Shown here: positions 1-6,787 of the stretch, piece after piece
How the letters are laid out: each line of letters starts with the position of its first letter
Numbering within the stretch: position 1 is the first letter of the stretch
Assembly (NCBI GenBank): GCA_030689585.1
Contig: JAUYFZ010000297.1
Coordinates: forward strand, 1 to 10,996
Reading direction: 5' to 3'
Source: Rhodocyclaceae bacterium
GTDB lineage: Bacteria > Pseudomonadota > Gammaproteobacteria > Burkholderiales > Rhodocyclaceae
Length of the DNA stretch: 10,996 nt
Notes under the pieces: model-generated
Database searches by the model: none
What the model was told of the DNA's origin: nothing
Seen by the model: only the letters and a program-made list of their open reading frames with translations
Position numbers and translations under genes: made by a program

Positions 1-987
1 TCTCAACTAAAAGAGTTTGTCCCTGAAGCACGCATTCTGATTACCGTTGCCGCCATTAAGGATGTCGTCGAGCTATTGCATGAACAAGGTTTCGATGATT
101 GGATTGCGGCGGGTCCTTTATTGGAAAAATTGCGACTACCCGAGGCAAACCCCCTTCCATTCGCCATTGAAACCTGCATCCTCTGCCACACTGGATTTCT
201 GCATCCAGAGCGTGCATTTCTGCGTAGTATTGATCTCATCATCACCGAACGATGCTCGCTCAAATGCCACGATTGTGCGAATCTGATGCAGTACTACACT
301 CATCCGCAAAACGTCGACTTCAATTTACTAACGCGCTCCATTGACCAACTTTGCGCTTCGCTTGATGAGATGATGGAAATGCGGATCATCGGCGGCGACG
401 CGCTAATGAACAAGGAATGGCATCGCGTTGTCGCACACGCGCTAGAAAAACAAAACATCCTCCGCGTCATTGTTTACACAAACGGAGCAATCGTGCCTAG
501 CGCAAAACAAGCTCCGCTGCTACAACACCCCAAAGTGCTGATGCTAATCACGGACTATGGTGATATTTCATGCAATATGAATCACTTAAAAACGTATCTT
601 ACTGACCATCGCATTGCACATCAAATCCTTCACGTCGACAACTGGTTAGATTGTGCCAGCCTTAACAAACACCACCGCACACCCGAAGCACATCAACAAA
701 TTTATAAAGATTGTTGCGCTAAAAACATGCTGAGCTTATCCGACGGAAAACTGTTTCGTTGTCCCTTCGCGGCCAACGCACATCGGCTACAAGCCGCACC
801 GGATATTCCGACTGATTATGTAGATATTTTCAGCGATGATGCACGTCATAAAATCATGAATTATGTCCTCAGTAATGTTCCACTGAGTACCTGCGATTTT
901 TGCAATGGCCGACCGCTTTCAGGCCAAGAAGTTCCCCCCGCTGTCCAGATCAACACGCCTCGTTCTTACACTGCTTACTCAATATGA
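1..987 (+). CDS. Radical SAM protein with C-terminal cysteine cluster, 5' end outside the window
   Basis: The frame is open from base 1, so the gene begins upstream; 328 codons plus a TGA stop are present. The first 40 or so codons (an ILITVAA strand, a helix, then GFDDWI) look like the end of a small Rossmann-like domain. The radical SAM cluster motif CxxxCxxC (CSLKCHDC) lies at bases 253-276, where it would ligate the [4Fe-4S] cluster that cleaves S-adenosylmethionine. It is followed by a GGD variant of the usual GGE motif at bases 391-399. The C-terminal part carries further cysteines (DCCAKN, FRCPFA, CDFCNGR) like a SPASM or twitch auxiliary-cluster region. I recall this architecture from polysaccharide gene clusters; the substrate is unknown. 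The TGA overlaps the next gene's ATG (ATGA at 984-987), which suggests translational coupling. The family call is firm and the reaction is not known. Confidence 0.9.
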   Translation, partial: SQLKEFVPEARILITVAAIKDVVELLHEQGFDDWIAAGPLLEKLRLPEANPLPFAIETCILCHTGFLHPERAFLRSIDLIITERCSLKCHDCANLMQYYTHPQNVDFNLLTRSIDQLCASLDEMMEMRIIGGDALMNKEWHRVVAHALEKQNILRVIVYTNGAIVPSAKQAPLLQHPKVLMLITDYGDISCNMNHLKTYLTDHRIAHQILHVDNWLDCASLNKHHRTPEAHQQIYKDCCAKNMLSLSDGKLFRCPFAANAHRLQAAPDIPTDYVDIFSDDARHKIMNYVLSNVPLSTCDFCNGRPLSGQEVPPAVQINTPRSYTAYSI

Positions 988-2072
988 CCTCTCACCTCAA
1001 TACGGCTGAAGCCTCCAAACGTTCTCAACTTCAACGCGAAAAACCATTCGTCCACGCCAAGATCACCCAGTACGCAGACAAGATTAAACGCGGTGAAAGT
1101 ATTGCCATTCTCCAATTCCAATACGACTACACCTGCAATTTTAAGTGCACCCACTGCTCTGCTGACAATTTTATGTTGAAAACTGCTAAAGAAAAAAAAG
1201 CCGATACCCGCCGCTATTTCACGTTAGCCGATGTGCGAAATTTGTTTCAACAAGCCGATGAAATGGGATTAGCCAATACCACCATCACCGGCGGAGAGCC
1301 ATTGGTTTATCCCGATCTCGATCAAGTCGTCGAAGCCATTGACCCTTCCAAGTTTTATATCGCGATGGATACCAATGGCTGGCATCTGGATAACAAACGT
1401 GCCCGACATTTGAAAAACATCGGGGTCGACAAAATCCAACCCAGTTTAGATAGCATCATTCCCGAAGAACACGATGCCTTCCGGCAAAAAAAAGGAGCAC
1501 ATGCCCGCGTAATGCGTGCCATTGATGCCGGATTAGACGCAGGATTAAATGTCATGCTCCAAACGGTCGTTTGGAAGGAGCGACTTTATTCGCAAGAATT
1601 CATTGATTATTTAGAATTTGCAAAATCCAAAAGCATTGGAACCTATGTTTCTTTAGCCAAACCCGTCGGCTGCTGGGAACACAAATTCGACCACCTGTGC
1701 GGCGATGAGGATATTCGTTTTCTGGAAGAACTCGAAAAGCGTTACAACGTCTTCACCCACTTAACTCCCGGCTACGGCATTGATGTTGGCTGCATCGCCG
1801 TCAAACGCATGATATCTGTCACCAAGTATGGCGACATTATGCCCTGCCCTTATACCTTCACTTCACTGGGAAATGTCTTTGAACAACCCCTCAAAGACAT
1901 CATCAACGCAGGATTAAAAATTTCTCATTTCTCGTTCGATCACAAACAAACCTGCATCGTTGGAAACAAGGACGACCCCTTCATCGGAAAATACATGGCC
2001 AAAATGTATGGGAAACGAGCGCATCCCGTGCCCTATCGCGAAGTATTCAATCCCGAAGATATTGCTCCATGA
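984..2072 (+). CDS. Radical SAM/SPASM-type protein
   Basis: A 362-residue radical SAM protein. The start was chosen at the ATG that overlaps the upstream stop (ATGA); an in-frame ATG at 900 would lie 85 bases inside the previous gene and adds no recognisable sequence. The cluster-binding CxxxCxxC (CNFKCTHC) is at residues 51-58 and the SAM-binding GGEP at 103-106. A DTNG strand at 129-132 and QPSLDS at 152-157 fit the TIM-barrel core. Near the C terminus, C270, C288 (MPCPY) and C324 resemble a SPASM or twitch auxiliary cluster. The protein is complete, probably cytosolic and oxygen-sensitive. It is coupled at both ends to its neighbours (ATGA at 984 and at 2069), so the two radical SAM proteins and the epimerase-like protein are probably made together. 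A role in modifying a sugar nucleotide or a carrier-bound sugar is inferred from context only; peptide modification cannot be excluded, although no precursor peptide is visible. Confidence 0.92.
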   Translation: MTSHLNTAEASKRSQLQREKPFVHAKITQYADKIKRGESIAILQFQYDYTCNFKCTHCSADNFMLKTAKEKKADTRRYFTLADVRNLFQQADEMGLANTTITGGEPLVYPDLDQVVEAIDPSKFYIAMDTNGWHLDNKRARHLKNIGVDKIQPSLDSIIPEEHDAFRQKKGAHARVMRAIDAGLDAGLNVMLQTVVWKERLYSQEFIDYLEFAKSKSIGTYVSLAKPVGCWEHKFDHLCGDEDIRFLEELEKRYNVFTHLTPGYGIDVGCIAVKRMISVTKYGDIMPCPYTFTSLGNVFEQPLKDIINAGLKISHFSFDHKQTCIVGNKDDPFIGKYMAKMYGKRAHPVPYREVFNPEDIAP

Positions 2073-3121
2073 TCCCCGCAGAAGATTGCGAGGACATCCT
2101 TGCCAGAACAGCCCCCTTGTGGGAGGAACTGCGTGGGAAACGACTCTTCATCACCGGCGGTACAGGGTTTTTCGGCCAGTGGTTGCTAGGCAGTTTTCTG
2201 CACATCAACGACCGGTTAAACCTCGACGCACAGGTGTGGATACTCTCGCGCAGAGAGCACCCCACAACCCACACCCACCCCGCTTTAACCTTTGTTCACG
2301 GCGATGTGCGCAATTTCACTTTTCCAGAAGCTTCGTTCTCCCACATCATCCATGCCGCCACCACCTCGGCGGCGGAAACCTTTCACGGCGAACCCCCCTT
2401 GTCGAAAATTGATACGGTGGTGGAAGGCACGAGGCGCGTCCTCGACTTCGCCGCACACTGTAGAGCAACCAAATTTCTGCTCACCAGTTCCGGAAACGCC
2501 TATGGGCAAATGCCAGCACACGCTCAAACCTTTCATGAAGACGATCAATGCAGCCCTGATCTCACCACGCCTATCGCTTCCGCCCTCGGAGAATCAAAAC
2601 GCATCGCCGAACTCCTCACGCGTATTTATGCCAACACACACGGTTTTGAAGCCAAGATAGGCCGCTGTTTTACCTTCATCGGCCCTCATCTGCCGCTTGA
2701 TATTCACTATGCCATCGGCAATTTCATTCGCGATGCGCTAGATGGTCGTCCTATCGTCGTAGAAGGTGACGGAACGCCGCTACGTTCCTGGATGTATATG
2801 ACCGACTTGACAGTCTGGCTATGGACACTGCTTTTTCGAGGTGTGCCAAATCGTCTCTACAACGTCGGTTCCGACGAAGCCGTTTCTGTAGGGGATGCGG
2901 CACAACGGGTAGCAAGTTTGACAAATACCTCCGTGATATTCAAAAACGTGATTGAAACAAGGCTAACCGCCAGCCCCAATATCTATGTGCCAGATACCCG
3001 CCGCATCACCCGCGAACTGTGCGTGACAAGAACAGTCGATCTGAATGAGGCCATCCATAAAACCGTGAAGTTTTACAAGTCATTATCTGTCGCGTCCCGC
3101 ATGATTGAATTTGGTGAATGA
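2069..3121 (+). CDS. NAD-dependent epimerase/dehydratase family protein (extended SDR) lacking the catalytic Tyr
   Basis: A 350-residue extended short-chain dehydrogenase/reductase. The N-terminal Rossmann fold has the NAD(P)-binding TGGTGFFG at residues 29-36, a GDV turn at 78-80 and HAATTS at 95-100. The TSSG strand at 139-142 and the GDGTPLRSWMY stretch further on are typical of sugar-nucleotide epimerases and 4,6-dehydratases. In such enzymes a YxxxK pair drives catalysis, commonly as AYGEGKR. Here the matching stretch reads SALGESKR, so K177 is kept but residue 173 is Leu (CTC at 2585-2587). The length and the rest of the fold are normal, so this is not a decayed gene. It may have altered chemistry or act as a binding partner. 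The ATG overlaps the upstream stop (ATGA, 2069-2072), so it belongs to the same unit as the two radical SAM genes. The nucleotide-sugar substrate is inferred, not shown. Confidence 0.9.
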   Translation: MIPAEDCEDILARTAPLWEELRGKRLFITGGTGFFGQWLLGSFLHINDRLNLDAQVWILSRREHPTTHTHPALTFVHGDVRNFTFPEASFSHIIHAATTSAAETFHGEPPLSKIDTVVEGTRRVLDFAAHCRATKFLLTSSGNAYGQMPAHAQTFHEDDQCSPDLTTPIASALGESKRIAELLTRIYANTHGFEAKIGRCFTFIGPHLPLDIHYAIGNFIRDALDGRPIVVEGDGTPLRSWMYMTDLTVWLWTLLFRGVPNRLYNVGSDEAVSVGDAAQRVASLTNTSVIFKNVIETRLTASPNIYVPDTRRITRELCVTRTVDLNEAIHKTVKFYKSLSVASRMIEFGE

Positions 3122-3195
3122 CCAGTATGTCTTTTTATACAGCACTATCAATAGGTTGTTGGCGTTTTTATGAAAAATCACACGGATTCAGGGTT

Positions 3196-3615
3196 ATGAA
3201 ACTGAAAACATCTCTATTTGTTGTTTCTTTTGTAATAGTAAACATATCTGGATGCGCTATGAAGTTTGCGCCTCCAACAGAAATGCTACGTGAGAAACCT
3301 GAAATTTCATTAGTGCAACAAGCAATTACTCAAGCGCAGCCTTCTCGACGTTCTGCTATCAAGATGGCAATGCGTTCAGGAAGAGCTGTTGCTGTTAAAT
3401 CAATGAACTCTGATGGTGAAATATTACTAAAACTTCCTTCTGCTGAATTTAAGCAAGAACTAGATGCTGCTTATATTCATCCATTCAAGTTCCAGCAAAC
3501 TCCTGCAGGCAGTCAGCATTACTACAATTTCACACCGATTAGCAATCTACTCATTCAACCCAAGAATCTTTCGCGCATCGGCTTCGCTCATACCACTGGC
3601 AATGAGTCTGGATAA
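3196..3615 (+). CDS. Small putative lipoprotein of unknown function, 3' end overlapping a convergent gene
   Basis: I do not recognise the family. From the ATG at 3196 the 139-residue product begins with two lysines, a hydrophobic stretch and a lipobox-like ISGC ending at Cys20, a classical signal for lipidation and anchoring in the envelope. The mature part is polar with no membrane segment. This start is preferred because it places the signal peptide at the N terminus. An in-frame ATG at 3118 overlaps the previous stop (ATGA) but would put 26 extra residues before the signal, and the ribosome-binding site at 3196 is weak (AGGG about 2 bases away). The gene is visibly more AT-rich than the cassette before it. 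Its last 23 codons lie antisense to the end of the Rpn gene, so the C terminus may be a run-on created when that gene landed here. Confidence is moderate that it is real and low that it is intact. Confidence 0.6.
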   Translation: MKLKTSLFVVSFVIVNISGCAMKFAPPTEMLREKPEISLVQQAITQAQPSRRSAIKMAMRSGRAVAVKSMNSDGEILLKLPSAEFKQELDAAYIHPFKFQQTPAGSQHYYNFTPISNLLIQPKNLSRIGFAHTTGNESG

Positions 3616-4368
3616 TGCGGCTTGCATACCTTGTTCAATGCCTCGCTTCATGCCTTGTTCTTCCGCCAGCTCCAATGAGCCGCGTTGCAGGATGATGAAA
3701 TCATGGCGCTTAAATTGAATCTCCAGCTCTTCCGGTGTCATCGTCGCTTCGTTGATTTGTTTGAAAGCCTCTTGAATGCAGGGATCGCTTCCTAACGATT
3801 CGGGGATGTAATTCAATCCACCCGCATTCTTGAGAAAAAATATCCATTTATCATGAATGCCTTGTAATTCTTCCAATTCCTTTTTGAATTTCGGAAGCTC
3901 CACAAAGATCAACTCAACATCATCGGTGTATTCAATAAATCGGTCTCGCTCCATCAGTCTGAAGCGACTGATGTACTCCTTATCCCCTTCAAACAAAGTG
4001 AAGTCAGTAAACGTCAGGGCAATCACAGGGTTAAGCAGTGTGTAATTTTCACCTCTCTTCAATTGTGTGGAGTATTGTTTGGCGGCATTGTGCAAAATGC
4101 GCTTCTCAAATCCAGGCACGTTCAAAACCTGCATTTCGACAATGACGTGCTTGCCATTGGCTAATATCGCCTTGACATCCACATAGGTGTCCTTCATGCC
4201 CTGAAGCAGGGGGATTTGATAAGGATCAACAATGGTGAGGTCTGCAATAGCCTGATCACCTTGATAGTCCAAAACGGCATTCAGAAAGGCGATCAGAATT
4301 GGTTTGGAACTGGCTGAACCAAATACCCGCTTAAAAGCGTAGTCTGTTTTGACATCTAGAAATTGCAT
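3547..4368 (-). CDS. Rpn family recombination-promoting nuclease / putative PD-(D/E)XK transposase
   Basis: A 273-residue member of the Rpn (TIGR01784-like) family. These are PD-(D/E)XK nucleases related to YhgA-type transposases, shown for some enterobacterial members to cut DNA and promote RecA-independent recombination. The N terminus has the typical DVKTDYAFKRVFG opening. The nuclease core is visible as D64 in YVDVKA and E78/Q80 in VEMQ (the ExQ variant of ExK). The C terminus has the low-complexity EQGMKRGIEQGM repeat and a final helix, also usual in the family. The start ATG at 4366-4368 is preceded by TGGAG at good spacing. No terminal inverted repeats or target duplications could be found, so it is not annotated as an insertion sequence. 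It converges on, and overlaps by 69 bases, the lipoprotein gene. It looks complete. Confidence 0.9.
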   Translation of the reverse strand: MQFLDVKTDYAFKRVFGSASSKPILIAFLNAVLDYQGDQAIADLTIVDPYQIPLLQGMKDTYVDVKAILANGKHVIVEMQVLNVPGFEKRILHNAAKQYSTQLKRGENYTLLNPVIALTFTDFTLFEGDKEYISRFRLMERDRFIEYTDDVELIFVELPKFKKELEELQGIHDKWIFFLKNAGGLNYIPESLGSDPCIQEAFKQINEATMTPEELEIQFKRHDFIILQRGSLELAEEQGMKRGIEQGMQAALSRLIASGMSEADARKILGLNE

Positions 4369-4450
4369 GGCTTACTCCAGAAAACAAGGACAGATTCATC
4401 GCTATCGAATTCGGCGAATTTACGCGGAAATTTCGATTTTAGTGCTGTGG

Positions 4451-4552
4451 TCATCGGGCAGTCTTTCTTGCATCAAACAGATATTCACCACCTGCGGTAT
4501 GCCCCGCCGACATGACGGCTCCATATTGCGGTTCTTGTGGATATTCTTTCAT
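4451..4552 (-). CDS. Possible 33-residue small ORF upstream of the Rpn gene
   Basis: A short minus-strand ORF, MKEYPQEPQY at its start, ending in TGA at 4451-4453. A GGAAAGG sequence lies just before its ATG and could serve as a ribosome-binding site, although the spacing to the AGG is very short. It sits about 30 bases downstream of the candidate TATAAT promoter at 4581-4586 and 82 bases upstream of the Rpn gene, so it would be the first ORF on that transcript. The frame is also open back to an ATG at 4582, but that ATG overlaps the -10 itself. No family is recognised. It could be a leader peptide, a remnant of a longer gene, or chance. Confidence 0.3.
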   Translation of the reverse strand: MKEYPQEPQYGAVMSAGHTAGGEYLFDARKTAR

Positions 4553-4580
4553 GACCTTTCCATACTTCACGTTTGCGGAC

Positions 4581-4609
4581 ATTATATGCAAGAACGGGGG
4601 GGGGGTGAA
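4581..4609 (-). promoter_or_regulatory. Candidate minus-strand promoter with a C10 tract in its spacer
   Basis: On the minus strand a perfect TATAAT occupies 4586-4581. Exactly 17 bases upstream is TTCACC (4609-4604), which matches TTGACA at four of six positions. The C10 run lies inside the spacer and slightly into the -35. Transcription would run toward the small ORF and the Rpn gene. The hexamers are seen directly; promoter function is inferred. Confidence 0.5.
4596..4605. repeat. G10 (C10) homopolymer tract
   Basis: Ten consecutive G on the plus strand in a non-coding gap of otherwise ordinary, AT-leaning composition. Tracts of this length are prone to slipped-strand length change. It lies in the spacer of a candidate promoter rather than in a recognisable gene. 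Confidence 0.9.
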
Positions 4610-4656
4610 ATTTACTTATATATGGATAGATAATCGCAATAGTCAGTCGTTGCACA

Positions 4657-5124
4657 TCACGCATACGCGGTGGATGGAAACCAATCTGGAGCGAGAATCT
4701 CGTCAACAGACCAAGGACATTCTTCAGGAAAATCGAGGATATCAATGCCGGTTTCAGAGGTGGCTTGCGTCACCGCATCCGCCCATACATCAATCCACCA
4801 AGCTGGATCAAGCAAGTCTGTTTTCAAGCTAGGTGTTTTGTTGAGTCGAATGTGAACACGTTTGCGCTGTTCTTTAACCGTACGCGCCCAACTATTTCCT
4901 TGCCGATCCTGCTGATACTGCCATTTGAGTAGATGCGCCAAGAGAACAGCCATGCGATGCTCTAGTTCGCGCTGTTCGCTTTTACCCACGTCTTCAATCT
5001 CCTCGGCGATATTTTCAATATCCAGCAAGTCGAACCGGCCTGCACGAATCAGTTGGGCCTGCTCATTGGCCCATGCGACCACGTCCATTTCATATTTTGT
5101 CGTCATTTTCTTTTCGCCTCCCAT
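4657..5124 (-). CDS. DUF29 family protein
   Basis: A 155-residue protein with the DUF29 pattern: YEMDVVAWA near the N terminus, an acidic ENIAEEIEDVG stretch, LLAHLLKWQYQ, then SWARTVKEQR, a TPSLK motif, and a C terminus with FPEECPW. The fold is alpha-helical and soluble. The family is common in cyanobacteria and proteobacteria, often in several copies, and has no established function. Two starts are possible. The ATG at 5124 has AGGGGAGG eight bases upstream (5133-5140). The ATG at 5106 has GGAGG ten bases upstream (5117-5121) and gives the more family-like N terminus MTTKYEMD. The longer form is listed. It begins 27 bases after the HD-GYP stop and appears to be the last gene of the sucCD operon. 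Confidence 0.88.
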   Translation of the reverse strand: MGGEKKMTTKYEMDVVAWANEQAQLIRAGRFDLLDIENIAEEIEDVGKSEQRELEHRMAVLLAHLLKWQYQQDRQGNSWARTVKEQRKRVHIRLNKTPSLKTDLLDPAWWIDVWADAVTQATSETGIDILDFPEECPWSVDEILAPDWFPSTAYA

Positions 5125-5151
5125 GTGCGCATCCTCCCCTTACTCGCATGA

Positions 5152-6777
5152 TCAATCCGTTACGTCGATCTGTGCCGGATCAAGCAGCAGTGTGGCGTAA
5201 TCCAGATAAATTTTCTTGCTGATAAAAAGTTCGTGTATATCCGGATCAACATGCCCCGCTTTCGCCATATCGGCCAGAATGTTGAGGGCCTGTGAAAGTT
5301 TCATGGCACGCCGATAAGGGCGATCCCTGGCGGTCAGGGCTTCAAAGATGTCGGCAATGGCGATAATGCGGGCTTGCACTGACATTTTATCCCCCGTTAG
5401 TCCTCTGGGATACCCTTTACCATCCATGCGTTCGTGATGCCCACCGGCAAATTCGGGGACGTTGCGCAAATGTTTGGGCCACGGCAATTGTTCCAGCATT
5501 TTGAGCGACATGACGACGTGATTGTTGATCGTTTCCCGTTCCGCCTGCGTTAACGTGCCTGCACGAATGGTCAGATTAAGAATCTCGTCAGGGGTTAGGC
5601 CATCGTTTTCGTTGCCACGGGAATCTATCCAGCGATAGCGGGAGGCGATGTCGCGCACACGCTGAATATCTTCGTCAGATAACGGAGCGGTATTACAACG
5701 AGTCAGGAAAGCATGATCGTCTTCCAGTGCCTGTTGATCACATTGGGTGGGGGCGTCACTGACTTCGCCTTTCAAGCGACGGATTTCCATATCGCGACGG
5801 AGTATTTCAAACCGCGCATCAATCAATTGGATACGATCGAAAATGGTCTCCAGTTTGGTTGCTTTATCAACCACATGCACGGGCGTGGTGACCTTGCCGC
5901 AATCGTGCAACATGGCGGCAATTCGCAGTTCGTAAGCATCGGCTTCGCTCATCCTGAAATTGGCAAATGGCCCCTCTGTGGCAGTGGCGACCGCATCGGC
6001 GATCATCTTCGTCAGCATGGGAACCCGATGGCAATGATTGCCGGTATAGGGAGATTTTTCGTCGATAGCGAGGTTGATGAGATCAATAAAAGACTCAAAC
6101 AGTTTTTCCAGTTGCATGAGTAACAACCGATTGTTCAAAGCAATGGCGGCCTGAGAAGCCAAGGATTCCGCCAGTCGCTGGTCCGCTTCCGAAAAATAAA
6201 TCACCTCTCCTGTGTCCTGATCGATGGCATTGATGAGTTGCAGGACACCAATCACCTCATCTTCATGATTTTTCATCGGCACCGTCAAGAAAGAACAGGA
6301 GCGATAACCGGTGCGCTGATCAAATGCCTTGGTCCCTGAAAAATCAAATTCGGTGGCCGTATAGGCATTCGGGATGTTGACCGTCTTGCCCAGAGCCGCT
6401 GCATAGGTGGCCACTAGGGAGAGGTTCGTGCGGCCCTGTTCATCGGTTAGCGGTAAATTGGGGAAGTGAATGGGCACACCAGAAGTGCCCCCCATCGCCA
6501 GCCCTAGGGAATCTGTGCTGACGATCTCGAACGTTAAAGCCTCTTTGTTTTCAGTCAGGCGATACAACGTTCCACCATCGGCATGGGTGATCGTCTTTGC
6601 GGCAATCAGGATATTTTCGAGCAACCGGTTGATGTCCTGCTCACAGGACAAGGAAGCTCCGATGTCATTCAATTGATCGAACCGATGAATAATATCGTCA
6701 TAAAAACGACGGCCCGTCCTCCGATCTTGCAGGGCCGCTTCTGTCTGTTCAAAGGGTTGCTCGATGTTGTTCGACAT
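5152..6777 (-). CDS. GAF domain plus HD-GYP domain phosphohydrolase (predicted cyclic di-nucleotide phosphodiesterase)
   Basis: A 541-residue soluble protein. The start at 6777 has TAGGAG about eight bases upstream; an in-frame ATG at 6810 lies inside the previous gene. Residues about 50-215 form a GAF sensory domain (GGTLYRL, SFLTVPM, GVLQLINA). Residues about 230-520 form an HD-GYP domain: YTGNHCHRV, the metal-binding HD pair at 291-292 (MLHDCGKV), H420, HHER at 447-450 and DGKGYP at 452-457. All signature residues are present, so activity is plausible; HD-GYP proteins of this type commonly hydrolyse c-di-GMP. The distance from the HD pair to the GYP motif is long because of a roughly 110-residue mostly charged helical insert (about 302-410). 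The gene starts 10 bases after the phosphodiesterase stop, with its ribosome-binding site next to that stop, which implies coupling. The signal sensed by the GAF domain is unknown. Confidence 0.92.
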   Translation of the reverse strand: MSNNIEQPFEQTEAALQDRRTGRRFYDDIIHRFDQLNDIGASLSCEQDINRLLENILIAAKTITHADGGTLYRLTENKEALTFEIVSTDSLGLAMGGTSGVPIHFPNLPLTDEQGRTNLSLVATYAAALGKTVNIPNAYTATEFDFSGTKAFDQRTGYRSCSFLTVPMKNHEDEVIGVLQLINAIDQDTGEVIYFSEADQRLAESLASQAAIALNNRLLLMQLEKLFESFIDLINLAIDEKSPYTGNHCHRVPMLTKMIADAVATATEGPFANFRMSEADAYELRIAAMLHDCGKVTTPVHVVDKATKLETIFDRIQLIDARFEILRRDMEIRRLKGEVSDAPTQCDQQALEDDHAFLTRCNTAPLSDEDIQRVRDIASRYRWIDSRGNENDGLTPDEILNLTIRAGTLTQAERETINNHVVMSLKMLEQLPWPKHLRNVPEFAGGHHERMDGKGYPRGLTGDKMSVQARIIAIADIFEALTARDRPYRRAMKLSQALNILADMAKAGHVDPDIHELFISKKIYLDYATLLLDPAQIDVTD

Positions 6778-6787
6778 GACGATTCTC

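Larger units (their letters stand above)
4369..4656. other. Intergenic gap between the Rpn gene and the DUF29 gene
   Basis: A 288-base gap with no gene that can be firmly supported. It contains the short ORF at 4451-4552, the candidate promoter at 4581-4609, the G10 tract, and a 13-base odd palindrome at 4408-4420 (AATTCG, one base, CGAATT) about 40 bases upstream of the Rpn start. No convincing hairpin-plus-T-run terminator was seen for the operon that ends at 4657. Confidence 0.6.

Noticed and set aside
4408..4420. AATTCG-G-CGAATT palindrome as an operator of the Rpn gene
   Set aside because: The arms are only six bases and there is no second copy or promoter element positioned with it; noted in the gap entry but not called as a site.
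3547..4656. A complete insertion sequence around the Rpn gene
   Set aside because: No terminal inverted repeats or flanking direct repeats could be found by eye; the Rpn gene is annotated alone.
4512..4832. Plus-strand open frame across the G10 tract and the DUF29 3' end
   Set aside because: It includes the homopolymer as a Gly run, overlaps the DUF29 gene antisense and shows no family motif.
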